Below are positions 25,864-35,384 of a stretch of 64,000 nt of DNA, piece by piece. Every line of letters begins with the position of its first letter. The first letter of the stretch is position 1. Under the pieces are notes generated by a model. That model had not been told where the DNA came from. It searched no databases and saw nothing but the letters and a program-made list of their open reading frames with translations. Source of the stretch: a virus. The stretch is taken from positions 1 through 64,000 of IMG/VR virus record IMGVR_UViG_3300026382_000012; one strand, 5' to 3'. Made by a program: the position numbers and the translations under genes.

Positions 25864-27240
25864 CTTTAAAAGTAGGTTATATAATGAACTCTGAATATCA
25901 GACATAAATATTCTTATAGGTCTCGCTAACTTATCCAGCCAAATATTAAAAGGCAAACAATTAACTATATCCTTTCTGACTTTCTTAATGATGTTCAAAG
26001 CGCCGTTGCAATCGGCATTCCAGATTTTATTAAGTTTTAAATCTTTGAAAAGACCTCTTTTTATTCTCTTGCCGTTATAAGATTCTTTCTTTGATGGTTG
26101 TTCAGTTAAAGCTGAACATTTAGATGTATAAGATTCATCTACTTCCACAACTTTAATACCGAATTTCTCACATTTGTATTTTAATTGCTCAATTAACATT
26201 CTAAAAGGCAAATAAACAAAATTTTGATTTGTTCTATCACCCAAATTAATTTCTTGTTTACTTTCAATTGCAGATTTACCTATTATAACATGCTTAATAC
26301 CAAATAATAGAAATAAGGTAACTAATTTGGATGTAATTTGATGGAACATACTTTTAATTCTTCTTGCTCTATAACGTTCTAATTTACGCCTCAATATTTT
26401 ATTTTCTCTTGATTGTAACTCAGCTTTGATTTTATTATACCATTGATTAAACGACTTAAACTCTTTACCATTAATTATTAATGACTTAAATTCTGGATGA
26501 TTGGAAACAATAGTCATGAGATTATCTAGTCCTAAATCTATACCAGCTACATATTTATCGTTCTTTATATTAGATAATTTAGGAATGTGTATTTTATATA
26601 CTACCTGTATGTAATAGTCGTCTAATTTCTTAACAACTCTCACAGAAGTGATTTTTTCCTCAAAATATTTAGGTAATTTGATTTTAATATTGGATTTTTT
26701 TGAATTTAATTTTAGTTGTATTACTCTACCTTTAGCTGATTCTATAATTTTAAATACTAAACTGCTAAATTCAATAGAGCAATTATTGACTCTTTCTATT
26801 TTCTTTGGTATTGGTGGTTTTGGCGGTGATTTAAATTTTGTTGGGTCTTTCTTATATTCATGAATAGCGGCGAAATATGATTTATAATTATTTGCTATTT
26901 CTTTGATTAATGCTTGAAATAAAGCATTGCCTAAATATTCTTTAATATTCTTTAGTTGTATATACAATTGTTTGTTTATACTGTCTGTTAATAATTCAGT
27001 TTCATATTGTTTCTTGAGTGAGATTTTCTTACTATAATCGCCACGGTTATAAATTTTACCAGTAAATAGTAAATTAAGATTTTGCAATGTTATACCTATT
27101 TTGACAAAAAATTTAAAATTTCTATTGATTAATAAATAAAACATATTCTTTGCATGGACATATGTCTTACATAACTTCATAACTTTCTTCTTTCTATCAC
27201 CTCGAATTCTGATTTCCAGAATATGGTTGATTGTCTTCAC
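25780..27240 (-). CDS. tnpB: TnpB RNA-guided nuclease (element 1)
   Basis: 486 aa. RuvC-I Asp is in GIDLGLDNLMTIVSN and RuvC-III Asp in NADCNGALNIIKK. The canonical RuvC-II Glu position reads HVIIGKSAIES (Gly), while an E-x-YTS motif (VDESYTSKCSAL) follows, as in TnpBs with a rearranged catalytic Glu. The usual four-Cys zinc finger is missing and replaced by GKRIKRGLFKD. GTG start, overlapping the recombinase frame. Reading frame intact although the partner recombinase is dead. The last about 25 residues are translated from the omega RNA region. Confidence 0.88.
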   Translation of the reverse strand: MKTINHILEIRIRGDRKKKVMKLCKTYVHAKNMFYLLINRNFKFFVKIGITLQNLNLLFTGKIYNRGDYSKKISLKKQYETELLTDSINKQLYIQLKNIKEYLGNALFQALIKEIANNYKSYFAAIHEYKKDPTKFKSPPKPPIPKKIERVNNCSIEFSSLVFKIIESAKGRVIQLKLNSKKSNIKIKLPKYFEEKITSVRVVKKLDDYYIQVVYKIHIPKLSNIKNDKYVAGIDLGLDNLMTIVSNHPEFKSLIINGKEFKSFNQWYNKIKAELQSRENKILRRKLERYRARRIKSMFHQITSKLVTLFLLFGIKHVIIGKSAIESKQEINLGDRTNQNFVYLPFRMLIEQLKYKCEKFGIKVVEVDESYTSKCSALTEQPSKKESYNGKRIKRGLFKDLKLNKIWNADCNGALNIIKKVRKDIVNCLPFNIWLDKLARPIRIFMSDIQSSLYNLLLKVSHESLSKGIVGSNEVLYESPCSKIPT

Positions 27241-27843
27241 CTAATAACTCCTTTGCTTTCTGCTCTAATTCAGAAATTTTTTATAACTTCGCGCACCATA
27301 TAATTTCATAGCGTAATAATGAATAAGATGAACTAATTCTTCAATTATATCTTTTGTAGTATCATCATGATTATCAATCTGTGATATGACTATAAGTTCT
27401 ACATCATGTAATTCACATAGTCTTTGTACTAGATCAAATCCAATTCTCGTAAGTCTATCTTTCGAAGCTATTATAACTTTATCTACAAGTTCATAACTTA
27501 TTAGTTTAATTAATTCGGAAAATCCCTTTCTATTAAAATTAACAGATGAACCTACATCTGTTATAATTTTGATTTTTCTAATGGTATTCCTAATTTATGA
27601 CAAAATTGTTCGCAAAATTGAACCTGATTTTCTAAATGTTTTCTGTGACTTAGTCGAAACTCTAGCATATATAATTGTATGTTTAGTTTGTAATTTGCCA
27701 AGCTGGTATAACTTACGAAGATGTTGTTCTGTATACCTTCTATGACCGCCTGGAGTGCGTTATGGCTGTAATAAATCATCGTATTTTCGCAATGTAGATA
27801 TACTTAAACCTGTTAACTTACTAAATTCCTCCAAAGTATACAT
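27197..27843 (-). pseudogene. tnpA: Decayed IS607 serine recombinase (element 1)
   Basis: The minus-strand start reads MYTLEEFSKLTGLSISTLRK, the MerR-type helix-turn-helix of IS607 TnpA. A TAA then replaces a Leu codon before RTPGGHRR. The catalytic segment ARVSTKSQK is followed by a frameshift; LENQVQFCEQFCHKLG continues in another frame, and a further shift precedes TDVGSSVNFNRKGF and SKDRLTRIGFDLV. The element 3 protein provides the intact template. At least one stop and two frameshifts are visible, so no active enzyme. Confidence 0.85.
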
Positions 27844-27956
27844 GATTCCTACTCCTTATTAATTTTTATAGTAGATTTTACTATCTTCTAATAGATTATT
27901 CACTATTTTTTTGTCTATTAATAGTACTGTTTTGTACTACATATAAGCAAAAATAA

Positions 27957-27995
27957 AAATACCTGGGGCGTATAAAAATACAACCCCAGGTATTT
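27957..27995 (-). terminator. Terminator after the tail-tube gene
   Basis: A 12-bp perfect stem (AAATACCTGGGG / CCCCAGGTATTT) with a 15-base loop, 10 bases beyond the stop of the last tail gene. On the minus strand it is followed by ATTTTTATTTTTGC, a good U-run. Confidence 0.8.
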
Positions 27996-28004
27996 ATTAA
28001 TTTA

Positions 28005-28790
28005 TTAGCTACCTATCGGCGATACATTATCGGTAACATTAAGCAGATTAGCTATAAGATCATCAGCGCCAATTGAAGATTTATTATCAGACGCAAATTT
28101 ATTAAGGAAATCTGCAGCTAATTGTTTTAAATCAGGTTTATAATCATCTGTTAATGGATATCCATCAAATCTATATGTATATGTCATTACAACTTCAGAT
28201 TGACCTGCAAGGTCATCATCTAGTGCATTTGATTGATCGTCTTGCGGTACTATACCTGGATACGCCCAAACATTTTCTATATGTTTAGGTGTAAATGTAG
28301 AAAATGCATTACCAGTTGTATATCTATTCATCGCGCCGATAGGCTTTGTTTTAATTACTATCATATTTCCTTTATATTCTTTAGGAGTAAATTCATTTAG
28401 TGCAGACATGCCTGTATATGGATCAAATAACATATTAATCCATTTACTATGAATTCTCCATATTGGAGAATCTTGGTAATCATAATATGTTACAGAGATA
28501 TCTCTGGAAAATGTAGAACCTGCGGCGTAAGAATGTTGTACGCCGCCCATAGCATTAAGATCAATCAAATTAAGTGTTTTCGAATGCGGTGTAAAATTAG
28601 TAGCTGTAGCTGAAATCCATTTTCTAGCAAATTCTCTTTCCTGATCATTAAAAATACCATCAGGAAGATCTATAATAACAAAGAAATATCCTTTTATTTT
28701 TGGATGTATTGCAGATTTACCTATATTAGCTCTTGTAATTACATCTGGACTATTAGTACCAATTACATTAATAAGTTCATCATATGCCAT
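28005..28790 (-). CDS. Probable tail tube protein
   Basis: 261 aa beta-rich protein directly downstream of the tail sheath, the position of gp19 in T4. It contains NAMGGVQHSYAAGSTFSRDISVTYYDYQDSPIWRIHS-type strands (shown in part) and DPYTGMSALNEF, consistent with a tube fold with a central strand-loop insertion. The C-terminal 50 residues are helical (LADFLNKFASDNK). AGGAG is 9 bases from the ATG. Identity rests on position and general appearance more than on a diagnostic motif. Confidence 0.7.
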   Translation of the reverse strand: MAYDELINVIGTNSPDVITRANIGKSAIHPKIKGYFFVIIDLPDGIFNDQEREFARKWISATATNFTPHSKTLNLIDLNAMGGVQHSYAAGSTFSRDISVTYYDYQDSPIWRIHSKWINMLFDPYTGMSALNEFTPKEYKGNMIVIKTKPIGAMNRYTTGNAFSTFTPKHIENVWAYPGIVPQDDQSNALDDDLAGQSEVVMTYTYRFDGYPLTDDYKPDLKQLAADFLNKFASDNKSSIGADDLIANLLNVTDNVSPIGS

Positions 28791-28827
28791 GATTCGTGGC
28801 TCCTAATTTTAAAATTATTAAGGAATA

Positions 28828-28850
28828 GGGCGGGAATATTATTCCCGCCC
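28828..28850 (-). terminator. Hairpin between tail sheath and tube genes
   Basis: Perfect 10-bp stem GGGCGGGAAT / ATTCCCGCCC with a 3-base loop in the 76-base gap. Without a U-run on the minus strand it may act as a partial terminator or RNA stabiliser so that the tube message is in excess. Confidence 0.6.
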
Positions 28851-28866
28851 GAAATACAAAATTAAA

Positions 28867-30783
28867 TTATCTAACCTTTAAGGATACAACGATAAATTCA
28901 ATAGCTCTAATGAATTTAACATCAAGATCAATATATAATGTACTACTTGTATCATCAAATCTTACATTTAATTTATATTCTTTAATTGCTTCTTTTGTGA
29001 ATAACGGGCCGCCTTCTAACCATTGTTTGAGATAATTATTAACTCTTCTATATGCTTCTTTAATTACATTAGTAGTAGCTTTTCTTTGTAGTAGATCTTT
29101 AAGTATTTTTGGTATCTCTTTTCTAAATGTATGTATAACTTTTACAACATGCGCGCGCTGTAATATAGAAAGTCTCTTATAAGTAGTGAATTGTGTTGGT
29201 ATATAAGTACCATCAGGTTCTTTAATAGTTGGGTTGATCTGCCTATTGGTTAATTCATTAGCTTGGGCAAATATAGGAGAATAACTTAACTCAATAGGAT
29301 CCTGAATAAATGCTTTAAACATAGCAACGGGTTCAGCAATACCTTGAGTATTATCTACATTTAGATGACATTCAAGAGCATGATATGTGGGCGGGAACCA
29401 AACAGTTTTACCTGTATAAGGATCAGTCATTTTTCTATATTGGGAATATAACATAACATTGTATGTGGCATATGGTACATCATTTAATCTAGATTCAATA
29501 TCTTGAGTATATTTAGTATTAAACGGCATAGAAATTAAACCTAATACATCCTCTCTTACATCACAGAATTCTCTCATTGCAGCCTTAACTGTGAGAGGAT
29601 ATCCTGGATCTACTACATAATCGATTGGATAATATTGATATTGTGTATCTAGTAATTTAACACAATCTTCAGAATAAGTACCATTGAATACAGATGTTAA
29701 TAATTTATTTGCGACGCTCCAATCCAATTTACCAAATGAATCAAATAGAGATCCATCGGAACCGTTTTCGAAGTTAATCTGATCAGAGAAAGATTCTACT
29801 ACTAATTTTCTTGCATAAAGAGCTTCTACATCATTAGCACCGGCGCCATATAGAGATTTAACTTTATCTTCATTTGCAATTACTCTGATAAATTCAGAAT
29901 CTTCATTTATTCTAGTAACAATGTATAATTCTCTACCTGTAGTAGGATGTCTTACTGTATTGCCTGCAATTTTGTTTACTAAAGATGCAGTAATGGGGCC
30001 TTCTAATAATTTAACAGAACCATCTTCTTGTTCTTCATAAACATATATATCAACAAACATATATGGGAATAATGGATCACCTTTCTCATCTACATACATT
30101 TGTTCTAAAGTTGTATTTCTTACAAAAGATATTTTGATTTTGTTATAGAATTCGCCGCGACCAATTGGATAGAAAGTAAATACAGAATCATTAAATCCAG
30201 GATCACCTTTTAGTTCTTCTACTGAATTGGCATTAGATACAGAATCTAAAGTAACAACAGGTACTTTATGTACAATCGCGCCTGTATTAACACTTACAGG
30301 CTTATCTAATGTAATAGTATTACTAGAAGTATCAATATTAACAACAGTATATACATTGTTAATATCTTTATTAAAGAATATCTTATCATTTATAGAAATT
30401 TTAGATACATCATCTAATTCAATATCAGTAGCATCTGTATAATTGTTCTGTACTACAGGATTGGGCGAATAATCATTAATATTAACAGAAATTCTTTTAT
30501 TAGCTAATGTTGCATCATCAGGCAATACTCTAATGAGATATACCTTATTAGTATATAGAGATGCTTTTAATGCAAAATGCAAACCAAATCCATATTTCTC
30601 AGGATCTGGTTTTCCATAAACTCTTTCAATTTGAGTAGGAGAACTCATTAATTCTATTGTTTTATCCGGGCCTTTTGGAGATAAAATTGGTATGAATACT
30701 ACTCTATCGCCCGAGAAATTTGGTTCTACATAAGATACATCTTGAACATAGAATTGTATTTGGGGCATAGTTGTTAAAGACAT
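28867..30783 (-). CDS. Tail sheath protein
   Basis: 638 aa contractile sheath subunit. The N-terminus MPQIQFYVQDVSYVEP, followed by VVFIPILSPKGPDKTIELMSSP and YGKPDPEKYGFGLHFALKA, matches phage tail sheath proteins (beta-tape-measure-like arm, then SPxGP and the GxxDP segment). The C-terminal 60 residues (LNVRFDDTSSTLYIDLDVKFIRAIEFI) form the final strand that links subunits. The ATG at 30783 has AAGGAG 7-8 bases before it; an ATG 24 bases upstream has no such site. Confidence 0.93.
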   Translation of the reverse strand: MSLTTMPQIQFYVQDVSYVEPNFSGDRVVFIPILSPKGPDKTIELMSSPTQIERVYGKPDPEKYGFGLHFALKASLYTNKVYLIRVLPDDATLANKRISVNINDYSPNPVVQNNYTDATDIELDDVSKISINDKIFFNKDINNVYTVVNIDTSSNTITLDKPVSVNTGAIVHKVPVVTLDSVSNANSVEELKGDPGFNDSVFTFYPIGRGEFYNKIKISFVRNTTLEQMYVDEKGDPLFPYMFVDIYVYEEQEDGSVKLLEGPITASLVNKIAGNTVRHPTTGRELYIVTRINEDSEFIRVIANEDKVKSLYGAGANDVEALYARKLVVESFSDQINFENGSDGSLFDSFGKLDWSVANKLLTSVFNGTYSEDCVKLLDTQYQYYPIDYVVDPGYPLTVKAAMREFCDVREDVLGLISMPFNTKYTQDIESRLNDVPYATYNVMLYSQYRKMTDPYTGKTVWFPPTYHALECHLNVDNTQGIAEPVAMFKAFIQDPIELSYSPIFAQANELTNRQINPTIKEPDGTYIPTQFTTYKRLSILQRAHVVKVIHTFRKEIPKILKDLLQRKATTNVIKEAYRRVNNYLKQWLEGGPLFTKEAIKEYKLNVRFDDTSSTLYIDLDVKFIRAIEFIVVSLKVR

Positions 30784-30841
30784 GTCTAACTTCTCCTTCT
30801 TATACACAAAAAGATCAAAAAATAAGAATGGAAATTATTCT

Positions 30842-31315
30842 TTATTTATCAGGTTTATAATAGTATTTTTTGAAATATCGATATATTAATTTTGATGCTT
30901 CATCAAAAGTAAAACCGGTTAGGTTGTATTTAGTTACAACATAAGATGCAAATATTTCTAAATATTTATTAACTTGTTCGTCTGAAGTGAACTTTCTTCT
31001 AATACAAGCTAGTTGTTCTCCATACGCCTCACACTCAAATTCAAATGTTTTTCTTTCAGACCATTTAGTTATACACCTGGGTAGAAATTTAAAGTATTTT
31101 AGCCATCTACCTAAAATATATTTTATAGGATTATTCCAAAATTGTTTTGAGTGTCTTATTTCATGCTGTATTAAACAATCATCATGACTATAATCTGGTC
31201 TAATAAAGTTAATAAATCCGATATTATAACCACTAAATCTTTTAGGAATAAAATCATCTGTAAATATAACAATTATAGGAAAGATCTTCTTATATAACTT
31301 ACAGAAGAATGACAT
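30842..31315 (-). CDS. HExxH-containing putative zinc metallopeptidase
   Basis: 157 aa. His51-Glu-Ile-Arg-His55 (IQHEIRHSKQFW) is a canonical HExxH zinc-binding motif, and FEFECEAYGEQ (residues 91-101) offers a third, acidic ligand about 40 residues on. The surrounding sequence is basic. It lies inside the tail gene block between a structural protein and the sheath, so it may be a tail-associated peptidase or a maturation enzyme. The arrangement recalls small SprT/M48-like domains, but I cannot assign a family. Confidence 0.65.
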   Translation of the reverse strand: MSFFCKLYKKIFPIIVIFTDDFIPKRFSGYNIGFINFIRPDYSHDDCLIQHEIRHSKQFWNNPIKYILGRWLKYFKFLPRCITKWSERKTFEFECEAYGEQLACIRRKFTSDEQVNKYLEIFASYVVTKYNLTGFTFDEASKLIYRYFKKYYYKPDK

Positions 31316-31357
31316 TTTTTATATCCGCCCGCAATTATTTATTATAAAACAAATAAA

Positions 31358-31984
31358 TTAGAATAATAAATACCATTCTATTCTAACTTTATCAGATGGA
31401 TCTATATATTTACCAGAAAAGCATACATGTGCAAATATACCTTTAACTTGATTATTAGAGTTATCTACATAGAAAAGGGCTGCTTCTGATAATAGAAATG
31501 TAGATGTTAGATTATCATCTGATTTAGAAGGATTGACAACTAATGTTACTTTTGCAGTTGTATAAGAATTGGTTGTAGAATCTTTTATTATTTCTATTCC
31601 GCCGCCGTCTAGTGTTATTGGTTTTGCGGCGTATTCGATTGTATTACCTTGTTGATCTACATATGATAGATAGTTTGTATTATTTTTAGCAAGTTGTATG
31701 CCTTTATAGATAGAATAGTCGTTATCAAGCGGGCCAACTAAAGCTGTTAGATTATCTGATTCAGTTCCACCTGAGCCGATGCCAAAATGTGTAATATTAT
31801 AAGATCTTAAATCAGATGACGCACCAGTTGATACATTTAATACCTTTTGAACAGCAAATTCTCTACCTTTATATACTACTAGATTATGTGTAGATTCTAC
31901 TAATTCATCATTAACAAATAAATTAACCATATTAACTTTGTCTTTTAACTTTTTATTCTCAAAGATTGGTATTATCTTTTCCAT
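31358..31984 (-). CDS. Probable structural (tail or fibre-associated) protein
   Basis: 208 aa, beta-rich, Thr/Ser/Asn-rich and low in Lys compared with the accessory genes. FGIGSGGTESDN and STFLLSEAALFYVDN are typical of phage fibre or baseplate-decorating domains. AGGAGC precedes the ATG by 5 bases. Position among baseplate genes supports a virion role. Confidence 0.65.
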   Translation of the reverse strand: MEKIIPIFENKKLKDKVNMVNLFVNDELVESTHNLVVYKGREFAVQKVLNVSTGASSDLRSYNITHFGIGSGGTESDNLTALVGPLDNDYSIYKGIQLAKNNTNYLSYVDQQGNTIEYAAKPITLDGGGIEIIKDSTTNSYTTAKVTLVVNPSKSDDNLTSTFLLSEAALFYVDNSNNQVKGIFAHVCFSGKYIDPSDKVRIEWYLLF

Positions 31985-31998
31985 GACTGCTCCTAGTT

Positions 31999-33768
31999 CT
32001 AATTTATCATTATATTAACATAATCATTGATCATTATACGCGGCGATTTATCAACTACTATATCCTGACTCTTGACATCATTATTATAAAACTCTAGTTG
32101 ATCTTGGTGTATTTTCTTATATCTAATACTATCAAGTTCATCAAATATACTAATGCTATTAGATTTAGTTAAATCTATTTCTAATGTAGAAATATCGTAA
32201 ATAATGTTTCTTATTCTAATTAACATATGCAATATCAAAGTTTTAATATATTCAATTGGTGTATCATCTTTATTTTCTATTTTTTGATAAATTGTATCAA
32301 GATGATCATCTATGTTTAAATTATCTTTTTTAGAGAAAGTATTATATAGACATGAAATATCAAGAATATGTTGTAGTGATTTATTTAGAATAGATAAAAT
32401 TGTTTTTTTGTCATATCTAATCGGCGCGTTATCAATATTCTGTTTTGTAATATATATAGATTTAACAAAAGATTCAATATATAGATTTGTGAGTTTATCA
32501 TTAATAGTCAATAGTATATAATCAACAATTTCACTTAAAATCAATATATTTACGGGCTTATAATAGTTGATAAATTGATATGAAATCCTTTCTTCAATTG
32601 GTATTTGTTCTGCAAATAAGTAGTTCTTGATAAAAATATCAATGTATGGCACGTTATAGAAATTTATACTAATAGATTTTTTTGTTTTTATTATTAGGCT
32701 ATATAAATCGTATTCTTTATTCGTAGAATTGTTATATACACTATTTAGATACTGTATTAATGCTGGGTATTTTGCATATAGATAAGATTGTAAGTCTATA
32801 AAATCATATTCTGTCGGCTGCGGGTGTGTTAATTGTGTGAACTTTTGCTTTATGTATTGTTTAAATTTATCATATGTAGATTTATCCTTAATTTTATTGT
32901 ATTTAGATATTACTGTTTCTATTTCTGAGAATGATATTGTATTATTCTCGGCGCTATATTGTACTTCTACAATTGAAGGTTGATTTATAGTTAATTTAGA
33001 AATATTTTTAAATAGAGCTACTATGTAATAGTAGATTCTAATTATATCTTCAAATTGAACCTCAAATGTTTTATCGTAATATAAGATAACTTTTCTGCTC
33101 TTTAAATAATTAAATATTATCTGCGAAATTATCTCATTCATTAATGATATTGTTTGTTGGTTATTTGAAACGATTAATAAAATATTAGTTTTTTGAGGGG
33201 ATACTGCGTTATTATTACGAAATTGTGTTAGCCACTCATTTTTTGTTATTAATAATTCAGGAATACTATTGTATGCAGTATCATATGATATAATGGAATA
33301 TTTACTTTCTAAACTTGCTGGAGGTTTGATAATCCATTCAGGAACTAAATAAACATCATCTAAGTCTTTATTATAAACAAGATTTAATTCCGCAATATAA
33401 ATATCTTCGTCAAATAAATCTACTATATCTTTAATAAATTTAATAGTTGATTGGTCTGATAAAAATAATTGTAGTGATTTTAGTATTTTTTGAATATCTA
33501 CTATTGATAGTTTGTTAATTAAATGTTCTGGTATGCCGTAAGTTAGTAATATTTTTTTAGATAAATCTATTGATGAAGTAAAATCATGAAAACTTAGTAT
33601 TTCATCTAACTCTTTTGGAATATCCTCATATAAGTCCTTTAATAAATGATTCTTAATTATATCGAGAATAATAGATGTTATCAGAATATCATTATTATTA
33701 AAGTTGTTTAAATTAGTTTGGATTTGATTTATAAGCTCATTAATTTTATCTTTATCTATGGTTGCCAT
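31999..33768 (-). CDS. Large baseplate or tail protein, 589 aa
   Basis: Helical, with many charged and hydrophobic repeats but no catalytic motif. It overlaps the upstream gene by 13 bases, so the two are co-translated. In T4-like genomes proteins of this size in this place include wedge components such as gp6-gp8, but I see no sequence signature that decides. The end at 31999 is followed 15 bases later by the next structural gene. Confidence 0.65.
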   Translation of the reverse strand: MATIDKDKINELINQIQTNLNNFNNNDILITSIILDIIKNHLLKDLYEDIPKELDEILSFHDFTSSIDLSKKILLTYGIPEHLINKLSIVDIQKILKSLQLFLSDQSTIKFIKDIVDLFDEDIYIAELNLVYNKDLDDVYLVPEWIIKPPASLESKYSIISYDTAYNSIPELLITKNEWLTQFRNNNAVSPQKTNILLIVSNNQQTISLMNEIISQIIFNYLKSRKVILYYDKTFEVQFEDIIRIYYYIVALFKNISKLTINQPSIVEVQYSAENNTISFSEIETVISKYNKIKDKSTYDKFKQYIKQKFTQLTHPQPTEYDFIDLQSYLYAKYPALIQYLNSVYNNSTNKEYDLYSLIIKTKKSISINFYNVPYIDIFIKNYLFAEQIPIEERISYQFINYYKPVNILILSEIVDYILLTINDKLTNLYIESFVKSIYITKQNIDNAPIRYDKKTILSILNKSLQHILDISCLYNTFSKKDNLNIDDHLDTIYQKIENKDDTPIEYIKTLILHMLIRIRNIIYDISTLEIDLTKSNSISIFDELDSIRYKKIHQDQLEFYNNDVKSQDIVVDKSPRIMINDYVNIMIN

Positions 33769-34787
33769 TTTAGTTTATCCAACAAATATAATAAAACGAT
33801 TATCTTTTCTAAATCAGAACTATAACTATTAATGTTAAAAGTATTATTTGATACGGATTCATCAATTAAAGCATAATCTACATTGACTGGGCTTATTGAT
33901 TCTTGAAAATATTGATTGTTTTGATAGTAATTCAAATCGCCGCCCGTGTTATTTAAATTATTATAGTCCTTAACAAAAATATTCTTAGGTTTAGGTAAAT
34001 GTTTATAACCAAATGGCATATAAATATCTAAATGATGAAATTTCTTATTTGCTTTAGATATTGCATCGTATATCCATTTATTGATTTCGTAAAAGACATA
34101 TTTATTATCATTATATGTTATCTGAAGTAATTCGTCTGAAGTTAATAATGTTTTTAAATACTGTTTATATTGTGTATTAATTATGTTAACAATTTTTGTT
34201 TTTAGCGAGTAATCCTCTAATGGTATATATTCTTCTTTCGCATAATCATAGATATATCTATTATTAATATTTAAAGAAGCTAGAATATTATCTGGGTTGG
34301 AAGTATCAAGTTCAGTTAAAACAGGCGCGGGTTCTAAATCTAATTCATATACAGGCAAATCATTAAAATTATTTAACGGTACTCTAAAATTAGTTACTCT
34401 ATATAATACTAGTTTTTGATCATTAGGTGTGTAAAATTGGACTAAATCACCAATATATACTTTTGGTATAGTGTATATTTGGATGTTAAAAATAGTTGAA
34501 AATCTAGAGAAATCTTTATCTTGTTCATTTGATGTCATATTAATGATAGGTGAAGTGTAAAATGCGGGCGTGAATTCATAAACATCAAATACAATACCTG
34601 TTAAATTCTTTCTGTATTTATCAAAAGTTAACAGTGCATCTTCATCATATGTAGACTTATCCAAATTAATATTTAGATATCTAATAGGTATACTTGTTGT
34701 TTTAGCGTTCAAATAATATTTTGATATTCTAAGATATTCCTGGTATATATTTAAAACTTCTAATGGATAATTGTACATATTATACAT
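33756..34787 (-). CDS. Baseplate-module protein, 343 aa
   Basis: Mixed alpha/beta protein with YIGDLVQFYTPNDQKLVLYRVTNF near residues 115-140, resembling a small beta barrel such as those in baseplate proteins. There are no Cys pairs and no catalytic motif. It lies between gp25-like and the 589-aa gene, so a wedge role is likely by context only. Confidence 0.65.
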   Translation of the reverse strand: MYNMYNYPLEVLNIYQEYLRISKYYLNAKTTSIPIRYLNINLDKSTYDEDALLTFDKYRKNLTGIVFDVYEFTPAFYTSPIINMTSNEQDKDFSRFSTIFNIQIYTIPKVYIGDLVQFYTPNDQKLVLYRVTNFRVPLNNFNDLPVYELDLEPAPVLTELDTSNPDNILASLNINNRYIYDYAKEEYIPLEDYSLKTKIVNIINTQYKQYLKTLLTSDELLQITYNDNKYVFYEINKWIYDAISKANKKFHHLDIYMPFGYKHLPKPKNIFVKDYNNLNNTGGDLNYYQNNQYFQESISPVNVDYALIDESVSNNTFNINSYSSDLEKIIVLLYLLDKLKWQP

Positions 34788-34826
34788 AACTTTTCTCTTT
34801 AAATGTTTAACATTAATTAAAAATAG

Positions 34827-35357
34827 TTAGAATGCTAAACTGATTACTGTGGTTTCAACATCAACTGTAAGCTCTATTAATATTGTTACTGTCGCGCGAT
34901 CATACTGTTCTAAATTTTGAATTGTTATTTTATTAACTTTAACGTAAACACCAAATAAATCTTGAATTTGAGATATTAAATCTGTTATTTCACTATTTAT
35001 CGCTAATTGAACTATAGAAGTATTTCTTGTTTGTAGTTTTTCGTGTAGAGTAGTTCCGAATTCCGGATCAAATGGATATGTACCTTTTCTTATCCTAAAA
35101 AAATTAGTTATATAGTTTCTAACAGCTTCTTTTATATCTGTTATATGTTTTAAATCATATTCACCACACGCCAGAGAAATATCATGTACATTTGATAAAC
35201 TATTATTTGTTTTTAATATAGTATTATTTAGATACTCATAAATAATCTCTCTTAAATTTAACGGCAAACTATCTACTTCTATTTTATCTTGAATTCTTAT
35301 AGATAATGGTAACTGGTTTAAGATTGAAATAGGTAATTTCTTTGTTTCAATAATCAT
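34827..35357 (-). CDS. Baseplate wedge protein, gp25/W-like
   Basis: 176 aa. Residues about 72-120 contain DIKEAVRNYITNFFRIRKG, then YPFDPEFGTTLHEKL, the conserved GPW/gp25 signature (I/V-R-x-x-I, R-x-G-x-x-P-x-x-P-x-F-G). The fold is lysozyme-like in shape but works as a structural initiator of the sheath in the baseplate. The N-terminal 70 residues are an extra segment compared with short members. TTACCT-type spacing upstream gives AGGTAACC as a moderate ribosome site. Confidence 0.85.
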   Translation of the reverse strand: MIIETKKLPISILNQLPLSIRIQDKIEVDSLPLNLREIIYEYLNNTILKTNNSLSNVHDISLACGEYDLKHITDIKEAVRNYITNFFRIRKGTYPFDPEFGTTLHEKLQTRNTSIVQLAINSEITDLISQIQDLFGVYVKVNKITIQNLEQYDRATVTILIELTVDVETTVISLAF

Positions 35358-35384
35358 GATTGGTTACCTGTTGATTATAAAAAA

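Larger units (their letters stand above)
25750..27945 (-). mobile_element. IS607-type element 1 (TnpB intact, recombinase decayed)
   Basis: Minus-strand element made of a broken serine recombinase (27197-27843), an intact TnpB (25780-27240) and a structured 3' end. Boundaries are approximate because IS607 elements have no terminal inverted repeats. The AT-rich stretch to 27945 contains small inverted repeats like the left end of element 3. It lies between the plus-strand operons and the minus-strand tail module. Confidence 0.75.
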
